DNA from: Microbacterium sp. LWH13-1.2
GTDB lineage: Bacteria > Actinomycetota > Actinomycetes > Actinomycetales > Microbacteriaceae
DNA length: 64,000 bases
Direction: 5' to 3'
Assembly (NCBI RefSeq): GCF_038397735.1
Contig: NZ_CP151635.1
Span: 2,728,001 to 2,792,000, forward strand
The translations under genes and the position numbers were made by a program. Under the pieces are notes generated by a model. That model saw nothing but the letters and a program-made list of their open reading frames with translations, did not search any database and was not told the origin of the DNA. Shown in pieces: positions 9,513 through 18,324 of this stretch (positions within the stretch are counted from its first letter, which is position 1; each line of letters starts with the position of its first letter).

Positions 9513-9526
9513 GGAAAACGCTCTCC
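9513..9526. promoter_or_regulatory. LacI-type operator candidate 2
   Basis: GGAAAACGCTCTCC repeats the pattern of operator 1 and is centred 54 bases away, about five helical turns. Two phased operators allow looping by a LacI dimer pair. Confidence 0.5.
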
Positions 9527-9600
9527 TGCAGCTTCTGCGACAGATCTCGTCGGGCTACTCCTCGTGCGGGGTCAATTCCGCATCTGAATCGGCCGTTTCG

Positions 9601-9689
9601 GATGCGTTTTCGACCCTGCACCGCCGATCGGATGCGTTTTCGACCCCGCACCGCCGATCGGATGCGTTTTTGGCCCCGCACGGACGCTG
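9601..9689. repeat. 30-base tandem repeat, almost three copies
   Basis: Copies begin at 9601, 9631 and 9661. The first two differ by one base; the third diverges after about 20 bases. Each unit starts GATGCGTTTTCGACC, and a shorter related piece (CCGTTTCGGATGC) precedes the array. This sits in the 345-base gap between the Gfo/Idh start and the LacI stop, a gap otherwise filled by the two operators. Confidence 0.8.
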
Positions 9690-9736
9690 CGCGCGCTCGA
9701 GCCCGCACAGCGGCTCCGGCCGGAAGAGAGACAGAC

Positions 9737-10756
9737 TCAGCGGGTGCTGGAGCGTTCGACCAGGAGCGTCGGCACCACAGCGGATGCTTCGGCTCCCGGC
9801 GTGCCCTCGATCTCGGCGACGAGCAGATCGACGGCGCGGTGCGCGAGAGCGGTGAAATCCTGACGGATCGTGGTGAGCGGCGGGCGGTAGTTGGCAGCAT
9901 CCGGCACGTCGTCGAAACCGATCACGCCGACGTGCTCGGGAACCCGGCGCCCCGCCTCGGCGAGCGCGCGCAGCAGCCCCAACGCCATCTGGTCGTTGGC
10001 GCAGAAGACGGCGGATGCAGCAGCCAGCGCCTCGCCCGCGGCGAACCCGGCCTCGGCCGACCAGTCACCACGGACGACCATCGGCGGTTCGACGCCCGCG
10101 GCGAGAAGGGTCTCACGCCACCCGCGCTCACGCTCGGCCGCGGCGAACGAATCGGCGGGGCCCGCGAGATGGTGCACGCTCTCGTGTCCGAGGCTCAGCA
10201 GGTGCGCGGTCGCTGCGGCGGCGCCGCCGACATGGTCGCTGTGCACCACGGCGAGGTCGGCCGCCCCTGGGGCGTCGACGACCACGAGCCGCAGTCCGGC
10301 CGGTCGCTGGGCCGCCGGCACCAGGGCTGAGGCCTCGTTCAGCACGATCGCGCCGTCGACCTCCTGCTCGGCGAGGCGCTCGAACGCGTCGGCGACGTTC
10401 TCGCCCGCTGTCACGAGGGTGAGAGCGTAGCCACGCTCGGCGGCCGCCTCGGCCGTTGCCTGCAGCATGCGTGAGTTGCCGACCGTCGCAAGGGTGGTGA
10501 CCACCAGACCGATGGTCTGCGAGCGCCCGGTGCGCAGCGCGCGCGCCGCGCGATGCGGCCGGTACCCGAGCTCGACCATGGCCTTCTCGACGCGCTCGCG
10601 GGTGACGGGGTCGACGCGGGGGCTGTCGTTGACGACGCGCGAGACCGTCTGGCCTGAGACCCCGGCGCGGGAGGCGACCATCGCCATCGACACACGCCCT
10701 GATGAGGGTCGCCGGCGCCGAGGCCTGCTGGGCTCGCGCAAGAGGTCGTCATCCAC
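9737..10756 (-). CDS. LacI-family transcriptional regulator
   Basis: A 339-residue repressor. After an acidic/Arg-rich leader, the HTH reads VSMAMVASRAGVSGQTVSRV with hinge PHRAARALRTG, then a sugar-binding domain (IGLVVTTLATVGNSRML, IVLNEASALV, VIGFDDVPDAANYRPPLTTI). The GTG at 10756 is preferred because GGAG sits nine bases before it and it leaves room for the promoter of galT; an ATG at 10807 would place the coding region inside that promoter. It lies between the orphan sugar operon and galTKE and could control either. Operators of two types flank it: AAGCGCTT sites toward the operon and TTTACGTGA-like sites toward galT. Confidence 0.88.
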   Translation of the reverse strand: MDDDLLREPSRPRRRRPSSGRVSMAMVASRAGVSGQTVSRVVNDSPRVDPVTRERVEKAMVELGYRPHRAARALRTGRSQTIGLVVTTLATVGNSRMLQATAEAAAERGYALTLVTAGENVADAFERLAEQEVDGAIVLNEASALVPAAQRPAGLRLVVVDAPGAADLAVVHSDHVGGAAAATAHLLSLGHESVHHLAGPADSFAAAERERGWRETLLAAGVEPPMVVRGDWSAEAGFAAGEALAAASAVFCANDQMALGLLRALAEAGRRVPEHVGVIGFDDVPDAANYRPPLTTIRQDFTALAHRAVDLLVAEIEGTPGAEASAVVPTLLVERSSTR

Positions 10757-10791
10757 TTCAGGCACCTCCGCTTCGCGCTCACAACTCCGGA

Positions 10792-10834
10792 ATGTTGACG
10801 TTACCACGGCGGTATGCGTACCATGTTTACGTGA
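10792..10834. promoter_or_regulatory. Paired operator-like repeats over the galT promoter
   Basis: ATGTTGACGTTA (10792-10803) and ATGTTTACGTGA (10823-10834) are direct copies 31 bases apart, about three helical turns. Each is close to a palindrome around ACGT, as in actinobacterial LacI-family operators. The first covers the -35 and the second the -10 end and the start codon. Confidence 0.5.
10795..10824 (+). promoter_or_regulatory. Promoter of galT
   Basis: TTGACG (10795-10800) and TACCAT (10819-10824) are 18 bases apart. The predicted start of transcription falls on or next to the GTG at 10831, so the message appears leaderless. Confidence 0.55.
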
Positions 10835-12077
10835 ACACGATCAACGCTGCTGAGATGCGCACCGAGACTCTCTCCGCCGGAATCACGAAGCGCGCGACCA
10901 CGCTCGCCGACGGCCGCGAGCTGATCTACTTCGACGACCCCGACACGACGCTCGGCGAAGAGCGCGCGGTCGACTCCCGCACCCTCGACCCCCGGGGTGA
11001 GACCGCCACGATGCGTCTCGACGTGCTCACCGGTGACTGGATCACGGTCGCCGCGAACCGCCAGAACCGCGTCATGATGCCCAGCGCCGACGCCGACCCG
11101 CTGGCCCCGCAGTCGCCGACCAACCCGTCGGAGGTCCCCTCTCTCTACGACGTCGCGGTGTTCGAGAACCGCTCCCCCGCCTTCGGCCCCGCCCTGGCCG
11201 AGGCGACCGGCATCGCCCCCGAGGCGAGCAACCCTCCCCGCGGGCTCGACGACCTCTCAGCCCTCGGCCTCGGGCGCACCCGCACGTCGGTCGGCCGCTG
11301 CGAGGTCGTGTGCTTCAGCCCCGAGCACACCGGATCCTTCGGCACCCAGTCGGTCACCCGCGCCCGCACGGTCATCGAGGCCTGGGCCGACCGCACAGCC
11401 GCCCTCTCGAAGCTCCCCGGCATCGAGCAGATCTTCCCGTTCGAGAACCGCGGCGAGGCCATCGGGGTCACGCTCCCCCACCCGCACGGACAGATCTACG
11501 CCTACCCTTACGTGACGCCGCGTACCACCCGCGTGCTCGAGTCGATCGATCGCACGGCGCCCGAGCTCTTCCAGCACATCCTCGAGTCCGAGCAGGCATC
11601 CGAGCGCGTCGTGTTCCGCGGCGAGCACTGGACCGCGTTCGTGCCCTTCGCCGCCCGCTGGCCGCTGGAGGTGCACCTCATGCCGCACCGCCACGTGCCC
11701 GACTTCGCCGAGACGACGGATGCCGAGCGAGACGAGCTCGCCCCTCTCTACCTGCGCCTGCTGCGCGGCGTCGACGCGCTCTACGACACCCCGACCCCTT
11801 ACATCGCCGCCTGGCACCAGGCCCCGGTCAACGTCGGTCGTGACAGTGTGCGCCTGCACCTGCAGCTGACGAGCCCGCGCCGTGCCGCCGACAAGCTCAA
11901 GTTCCTCGCCGGCTCCGAGGCCGCGATGTGGGCCTGGGCCGCCGAGGTCGCCCCCGAGCAGGGCGCCGCCCGCATCCGCGAAGCCATCGCGAAGGCCGAC
12001 GCCGCACACGCCCAGAGCGCCGACGCGGCACACGCCACACCGACACACAGCACCGACACCGCAGACGAGGCATCCGC

Positions 12078-12081
<4 letters not shown>
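10831..12081 (+). CDS. galT: Galactose-1-phosphate uridylyltransferase
   Basis: Transfers UMP between UDP-glucose and galactose 1-phosphate in the Leloir pathway. The protein has 416 residues from the GTG at 10831, chosen because the promoter ends seven bases before it; an ATG at 10855 is the alternative. It carries GRCEVVCFSPEHTGSF, the catalytic HPHGQIYAYPY (His-Pro-His nucleophile region) and WHQAPVNVGRD near the C-terminus. The last 25 residues are Ala/His/Thr-rich low complexity. Its stop overlaps the galK start (ATGA). Confidence 0.95.
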
Positions 12082-13274
<1,193 letters not shown>

Positions 13275-13336
13275 CGCGCTCAGGCTCAGCGAGCCCGTCC
13301 TGAAATACTGAACTCTCCCACCACCTGAGGAGCACC

Positions 13337-14314
13337 ATGTCCTGGATCGTGACCGGCGGCGCCGGATACATCGGCTCGCACGTCGTACGCGCACTGGCGG
13401 ATGCGGGGCTCACACCCGTCATCCTCGACGACCTCTCGAGCGGCGTCGCGTCGTTCGTGCCCGAGGGCGTGCCGTTCGTGCAGGGATCGATCCTCGACCG
13501 CGAGCTCATCGAAAAGACGCTCCGCGACCACGACGCCGAGGGAGTCATCCACGTCGCCGGGTTCAAGTACGCCGGTGTCTCTGTGCAGCGCCCGCTGCAC
13601 ACCTACGCGCAGAACGTCGAAGGCACTCGCGTGATCCTCGAGGCCATGGCGGCCGCGGGCGTCGGCAACATCGTGTTCTCCTCCTCGGCCGCCGTCTTCG
13701 GCACCCCTGATGTCGCCCTCGTGGTCGAGGACACCGCCAAGAAGCCCGCGAGCCCGTACGGCGAATCCAAGCTCATCGGCGAATGGCTGCTGCGCGACCA
13801 GGCGATCGCGACCGCCGATTCGGCGACTCCGCTGCGCCACACATCGCTGCGCTACTTCAACGTGGTCGGATCCGCCGACCCGACCGTCTACGACGTCAGC
13901 CCGCACAACCTCTTCCCGATCGTCTTCGAGGCGCTGATCGCCGGCAAGACCCCGCGCATCAACGGCGACGACTACGACACCGAAGACGGCACGAACGTGC
14001 GCGACTACGTGCACGTCGGCGACATCGCCGCCGCCCACGTGGCTGCCGCGAAGCGCCTCGCAGCCGGCGAATCGATCGAAGCGGCCTACAACCTCGGCTC
14101 CGGCGACGGGCTCAGCGTGAAGCAGATCATGGATGCCGTGGCACGCGTCACCGGCATCGATTTCACCCCCGAGATCGGTCCCCGCCGCGCCGGCGACCCC
14201 GACCGCATCGTCGCCACCGGCGAGCTCGCCGCCCGCGACCTCGACTGGAAGATGCGGTACACGGTCGACGAGATGGTGCGGACGGGCTGGGAGGCGCGTC
14301 AGTCCGCCTCCTGA
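13337..14314 (+). CDS. galE: UDP-glucose 4-epimerase
   Basis: A short-chain dehydrogenase/reductase epimerase of 325 residues interconverting UDP-glucose and UDP-galactose. The NAD loop is TGGAGYIGSH (residues 6-15). The catalytic part is FSSSAAVFG with YGESKLIGE (the YxxxK pair), and PHNLFPIV and GDDYDTEDGTNVRDYVHVGD are the usual GalE substrate-loop segments. GAGGAG stands four bases before the ATG. It follows galK after 62 bases and is probably part of the same transcript. It is convergent with the symporter gene, with only two bases between stops. Confidence 0.95.
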   Translation: MSWIVTGGAGYIGSHVVRALADAGLTPVILDDLSSGVASFVPEGVPFVQGSILDRELIEKTLRDHDAEGVIHVAGFKYAGVSVQRPLHTYAQNVEGTRVILEAMAAAGVGNIVFSSSAAVFGTPDVALVVEDTAKKPASPYGESKLIGEWLLRDQAIATADSATPLRHTSLRYFNVVGSADPTVYDVSPHNLFPIVFEALIAGKTPRINGDDYDTEDGTNVRDYVHVGDIAAAHVAAAKRLAAGESIEAAYNLGSGDGLSVKQIMDAVARVTGIDFTPEIGPRRAGDPDRIVATGELAARDLDWKMRYTVDEMVRTGWEARQSAS

Positions 14315-14316
14315 CG

Positions 14317-15642
14317 TCAGAGGTCTCGGGTGCGGATGGGGTACAGCCAGAAGCACACCCAGGCGAGGGCGGCGAAGACCATCGGCACGACCGCGACCAT
14401 CACGCGGATGCCGCCGTCGACAGCCTCGGGCTGCGCATCGCCCAGCGACGCGTCGAATCCGGATGCCGTCAGCACCACCGCCGCGACGACGGCCTGCAGC
14501 ACGACCGAGCCGCGCACCACGAAGCCGTTGACCCCGAAATAGGCGCCCTCTCGTCGGTGGCCTGTGCGCCTGGCATCCTCATCGATGATCTGGGCGAGCA
14601 CCACCTCGAGCAGCTGCAGCAGACCTCCGACGCCCACGCCCACCGCGACGCCGACGAGTGCCGCCGCCAGCACGTTCGAGGGCAGCAGGAGGCCGAGCAT
14701 CGCGATGCCGAAGACCGCGACGCTCCACAGCAGTGCCGTGCGCGGTGAAGTGCGCCGCACGACGGCGCTCCACAGCACGATCGACGGGATCGCGGTGACG
14801 AAGATGGCGCCGAGCAGCAGGCTGCCCTCGCCCTCGGGCGCCCCCAGCGAGTACCGCACGTAGAAGGGGATGGCCGCGAGGATCACGGCGATCGCCGTCT
14901 GGATGAACAGCGAGCCGAGCACGTAGGGCACGAACGCCCGGTTCGCGAACGTGTAGGTCAGCTGGTCGCTCCAGCGCATCGCCTCGGAGGCCGCCTCGGG
15001 CACCTGGCGCTCGATCATGCCGCCGGAGAACGACCACAGAAGCAGCACCAGGCAGACGGCCGAGAGCGCGATGGCCATGCCCGGCCAGCCGATCGATCCG
15101 TACAGTGCGGGCGCCCCCGCGGTGCCCAGCACCATTCCGAGGATCGCGAAGATCTGTCGCGGGACGTTGCCCCGCGCGCGCTCTTCGGTGGTGCGGAAGA
15201 TCTCGGGGAACAGCGCCGAGATGTTCAGCACCACGACCACGAAAGCGATGTCGTAGACCGCGACGACGACCAGGAACCAGACGATGAGACCTGCGGCGGG
15301 CAGCTCCGGGGGCATCCACACCAGCGCGAACGCCACGACGAGCGGCACGATGCCGAGACCGATCCAGGGGATGCGGCGGCCCCACGGAGTGCGGATGCGG
15401 TCGGACAGCGCCCCGACCACAGGGTTGAGCACCGCGTTCAGCACGCCGTGCGCGATCATCGCGGCGGCCACCCACGTCGGCTCGACGCCGAGGTGCGTGA
15501 CGTAGAAGTAGACGACGAACGCCGAGAACGTCTGCGCCATGAGCTGGGTCGGGAATCCGGATGCTCCGAACGCGATGGCCTGCGCCTTCGTCGGCGCGGC
15601 ATCCAACCGTCGGTCGCGCAGACGCGTCGTCAGCGAACTCAT
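14317..15642 (-). CDS. MFS/GPH-family sugar:cation symporter
   Basis: A 441-residue inner-membrane transporter with about 12 hydrophobic segments. The GPH (glycoside-pentoside-hexuronide) hallmark is seen early: NPVVGALSDRIRTPWGRRIPWIGLG. Later helices include FVVYFYVTHLGV, AVILAAIPFYVRYSLG and VGVAVGVGVGGLLQLLEVVLAQIIDED. The start MSSLTTRLRDRRLD overlaps the stop of the deacetylase gene by four bases, and upstream in-frame sequence is antisense shadow. As last gene of the ROK-deacetylase-symporter unit, it likely imports the oligosaccharide acted on by the deacetylase. The substrate is not determinable here. Confidence 0.9.
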   Translation of the reverse strand: MSSLTTRLRDRRLDAAPTKAQAIAFGASGFPTQLMAQTFSAFVVYFYVTHLGVEPTWVAAAMIAHGVLNAVLNPVVGALSDRIRTPWGRRIPWIGLGIVPLVVAFALVWMPPELPAAGLIVWFLVVVAVYDIAFVVVVLNISALFPEIFRTTEERARGNVPRQIFAILGMVLGTAGAPALYGSIGWPGMAIALSAVCLVLLLWSFSGGMIERQVPEAASEAMRWSDQLTYTFANRAFVPYVLGSLFIQTAIAVILAAIPFYVRYSLGAPEGEGSLLLGAIFVTAIPSIVLWSAVVRRTSPRTALLWSVAVFGIAMLGLLLPSNVLAAALVGVAVGVGVGGLLQLLEVVLAQIIDEDARRTGHRREGAYFGVNGFVVRGSVVLQAVVAAVVLTASGFDASLGDAQPEAVDGGIRVMVAVVPMVFAALAWVCFWLYPIRTRDL

Positions 15643-16547
15643 ACGCTCTCTCTCCGCTGCAGGTCGCGCAGGTCGCGCCACCCCAGCCTGAACAGTCCCT
15701 CGTCGGCGATCGCCTGCAGCACCGAAGGGTCCGAGAGCAGGCGCAGCTCGTGTCCTCGCTTGACGGCGGCGTAGTCGACGGCCGCGCGCAGCTCGTCGTC
15801 GTCGACCATCGGATGCAGGTAGATCTCGGTCACCCCGGCGGGCACGGCGCGCAGCAGCGCGATGAAGCCGTCGCGCACCTGCTCGTACGACTCGCCGGGC
15901 ACCTCCTCGAACGGATGGCTCCACAGGCGGTCGATGATGACGACGCCGAAGGCATCCGCCGCCGCGGAGGCCTCGGTGAGCTTCGACTGCAGGGCGGCGT
16001 CGTCGCCGGTGCCCTCGATGCTCCGCGGGAGTCGGAACGGCAGTCCGTGGCGCGCGGCGAGCTCGAACACGGGCCCCAGGAAGTCGCGCCCCGTCAGCAG
16101 CCCGTAGACCGACCCCATGTGGTTGTCGAGGTGCGTGACATCGACCCCGGCATCCAGCGCCGCCTGCAGCTGGGCAGCGATCTCGGCGGCGACATCGCCG
16201 GTCGACGCATGCTCTTCGACCTCCAGCGCGCCCGCCGGAAAGTAACCGGCCGTGTCGACCAGGCTCGTGCCGGTGCCGGTGAGCGGGCGCCACCGATAGT
16301 CGGTCCACTCGCTCGTGAGCACGAGGTGCACGCCGACGTCGAGGTCGGTGCGCGAGGCGGCGAACGCGAGCGCCTCCGGCGCCCAGGCGCACGGCACCAT
16401 CACCGTCGTGGAGTCGATGCGCCCGGCCTCCAGCAGCTGCACGATCGCGGTGTTGGCCGCGTGGCACATGCCGAAGTCATCCGCGTTGATGATCACGGCT
16501 CGCGCCCCGGGCGGGAGTCCGAGCCGGTCGGCCAGGTCGGAGATCAT
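15639..16547 (-). CDS. ChbG/HpnK-family (YdjC-like) carbohydrate deacetylase
   Basis: A 302-residue member of the YdjC family, whose characterised relatives remove an N-acetyl group from chitobiose or from hopanoid glucosamine. It shows VIINADDFGMCHAANTAI (the metal-binding Asp-Asp of the family), LDVGVHLVLTSEW (His), VDVTHLDNHMGSVYG (His-Asn-His) and VTEIYLHPMVDDDE. All expected metal ligands are therefore present. It is coupled on both sides by four-base overlaps, to the ROK regulator upstream and to the symporter downstream. This suggests use of an acetylated amino-sugar oligosaccharide, an inference from family and context. Confidence 0.87.
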   Translation of the reverse strand: MISDLADRLGLPPGARAVIINADDFGMCHAANTAIVQLLEAGRIDSTTVMVPCAWAPEALAFAASRTDLDVGVHLVLTSEWTDYRWRPLTGTGTSLVDTAGYFPAGALEVEEHASTGDVAAEIAAQLQAALDAGVDVTHLDNHMGSVYGLLTGRDFLGPVFELAARHGLPFRLPRSIEGTGDDAALQSKLTEASAAADAFGVVIIDRLWSHPFEEVPGESYEQVRDGFIALLRAVPAGVTEIYLHPMVDDDELRAAVDYAAVKRGHELRLLSDPSVLQAIADEGLFRLGWRDLRDLQRRESV

Positions 16548-17686
16548 CTGGCGCTCCTTTCCGATTTCGGGAGAAGGCGCGAGAAGACGGTCGCACGAAG
16601 GGCGGATGCCGCCTCGCCCGCGGCCCCCACCAGCGGCGCCTCGGGCCCGAAGGACGACGCCACGAATCGCAACGGCAACCGGGGAGCCAGGTTCTCGGCG
16701 TAGTAGTCGGCGACCGCGTCGAGCATCGCGGGGTGCGCGGCGGATCCGCTGAGGATGAACGCCTCGGGGTCGAGCACGAGGGCGATGCTGCCGGCGATCA
16801 GCGTGAGGCGGCGCCCCATCTCGGCGGCCATCGCGATCGCGGCCGGATCGCCGGCGGCCGCAGCGTCGAGGTGCTGATCGATCGTGAGCTCGGGATCACG
16901 GCCGTTTCCGAGGGCGAGGTCGCGCACCACGTCATCGCCGAGCACCGGGGCGCCGATGGGCAGAGGCGTCTGCGGGAGGTACATGACCTCGCCGGCGACC
17001 CCCGAGAACCCGCGGTGCAGGACGCCGTCGATCACGATGCCCGCTCCGAGGCCGTCATCGAGCAGCAGCAGCGCGAAGCTCGCGAGATCTGCGCCGGTGC
17101 CCGCGGTCAGCTCGGCGAGAGCCGCGAGATTGACGTCGTTCTCGACGCGCACCGGGCAGGCGAGACGCTCCGAGAGCGCGTTCTTGAACGCACCCCCGTC
17201 TGGGCCCTGATCGTCGCGGATGCCGCCGTCTGCCGAGACGATGCCCGGGATGCCGACCACCACGAGCTCTAGTGGCCCGGCGACCACTCGCCGGCAGGCG
17301 CTGACGAGATCGACGATGTGCTCCACCCGATCTCCCCGCACCGGGAACGCCGCGTGATGCTCCGCACGCACCGCGCCGGTCGGGTCGACGAGAACGACAT
17401 GGGCGGCGTGTCCGTCGACGTGCACGGCGGCAGCGAGTCCGAGCTGCGGATGCAGGGCCACGCGTCCGGCGGCGGGCCCACGCGTCTCGCGATCGACGCC
17501 GGCCGGGGCCACGGCCGACGCGCTCTCGAGCATCCGCAGCACCTGCGTCACGGCGGTGCGGGAGAGCCCGGTCTCGGTGACGAGCTCGTTCCGCGTGAGC
17601 GGCCCTCGACGAGCGAGCGTCTCGAGGATCGCCCGGCCGTTGAGGGTGCGCAAGAGGGTCTGCGGGCCCGCCAGTGGTCTTGCCAT
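16544..17686 (-). CDS. ROK-family transcriptional regulator
   Basis: A 380-residue regulator. The N-terminal winged helix is at about residues 10-65 (NGRAILETLARRGPLTRNEL, SRTAVTQVLRMLES), and the ROK sugar-kinase-like domain follows, with VVVGIPGIVSADGG, RVENDVNLAALAEL and FALLLLDDGLGAGIVIDG. The usual Cys-rich zinc motif of ROK kinases is not seen, as is common in ROK regulators. The ATG at 17686 has GGGGGG eight bases upstream; further upstream in-frame sequence runs into the promoter. It heads the deacetylase/symporter operon and probably regulates it in response to a sugar. Confidence 0.9.
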   Translation of the reverse strand: MARPLAGPQTLLRTLNGRAILETLARRGPLTRNELVTETGLSRTAVTQVLRMLESASAVAPAGVDRETRGPAAGRVALHPQLGLAAAVHVDGHAAHVVLVDPTGAVRAEHHAAFPVRGDRVEHIVDLVSACRRVVAGPLELVVVGIPGIVSADGGIRDDQGPDGGAFKNALSERLACPVRVENDVNLAALAELTAGTGADLASFALLLLDDGLGAGIVIDGVLHRGFSGVAGEVMYLPQTPLPIGAPVLGDDVVRDLALGNGRDPELTIDQHLDAAAAGDPAAIAMAAEMGRRLTLIAGSIALVLDPEAFILSGSAAHPAMLDAVADYYAENLAPRLPLRFVASSFGPEAPLVGAAGEAASALRATVFSRLLPKSERSAR

Positions 17687-17720
17687 GATGATCCCCCCGG
17701 ATTCGACGTGCGCCCAGCAT

Positions 17721-17733
17721 GACACATCGTGTC
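17721..17733. promoter_or_regulatory. Inverted repeat upstream of the ROK gene
   Basis: GACAC-ATC-GTGTC is a perfect 5-base inverted repeat, 35 bases upstream of the ROK start in the gap between divergent genes. It is a candidate autoregulatory site. Confidence 0.4.
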
Positions 17734-17786
17734 TCACCGGTCGAGTGGTTCTGACATGCATTCGAACGCGCTTCTAGAGTGGTCGG

Positions 17787-18314
17787 ATGACGACACTGCT
17801 GATCCGCGACGGAGTGATCGAGGATGCCGATCAGGTTGCCGGCGTGCACGTCCGCTCCTGGCAGGCGGCGTATCGCGGGCTCATCGATCAGGAGGTCCTC
17901 GACGGCCTCTCGATCTCCGACCGCGCCGAGGGCTGGCGTCGTATCTTCGTGAATCCGCTGCCTACCAGCCTCGGCATCCTGGTCGCCGAACGCGACGGCG
18001 AGATCGCCGGCTGGACGTCCTTCGGCTCGGGCCGCGAGGAGGAGGGAGCGGGCGACGGCGAGGTCTACGGGATCTACGCCGACCCCGCCGAGTGGTCGAC
18101 CGGTGTCGGACGCGCGCTGCTCGACGCCGCCGAGCAGCGCATCCTGAGCGCAGGGCACACGCGCGCGTATCTGTGGGTGCTCGACGGCAATGAACGCGCC
18201 GACGCGTTCTACGCGCGCCGCGGCTGGGAGGCCGACGGCGCGAGCAAGGTCGAGGAGCGGCCCGGCATGAGCCTGCGGGAGCACCGCAGGGTCAAGCTTC
18301 TCGCCGCCTCCTGA
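17787..18314 (+). CDS. GNAT-family N-acetyltransferase
   Basis: A 175-residue acetyl-CoA-dependent acyltransferase. It begins LIRDGVIEDADQVAGVHVRSWQ, a common GNAT opening, and has the acetyl-CoA-binding strand-loop EVYGIYADPAEWSTGVGRAL (motif A: V/I-x-P-x-x-x-x-x-G-V-G-R) followed by YLWVLDGNERADAFYARRGW. The acceptor is unknown. It is divergent from the ROK regulator and convergent with the aldehyde dehydrogenase, with ten bases between stops. Confidence 0.88.
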   Translation: MTTLLIRDGVIEDADQVAGVHVRSWQAAYRGLIDQEVLDGLSISDRAEGWRRIFVNPLPTSLGILVAERDGEIAGWTSFGSGREEEGAGDGEVYGIYADPAEWSTGVGRALLDAAEQRILSAGHTRAYLWVLDGNERADAFYARRGWEADGASKVEERPGMSLREHRRVKLLAAS

Positions 18315-18324
18315 CCCCCGGCTT

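Noticed and set aside
9601..9689. CRISPR-like array
   Set aside because: The repeats are head-to-tail without spacers and there are no cas genes.
10702..10830. N-terminal extension of galT to 10702
   Set aside because: It would run through the promoter and operators and adds residues without GalT homology.
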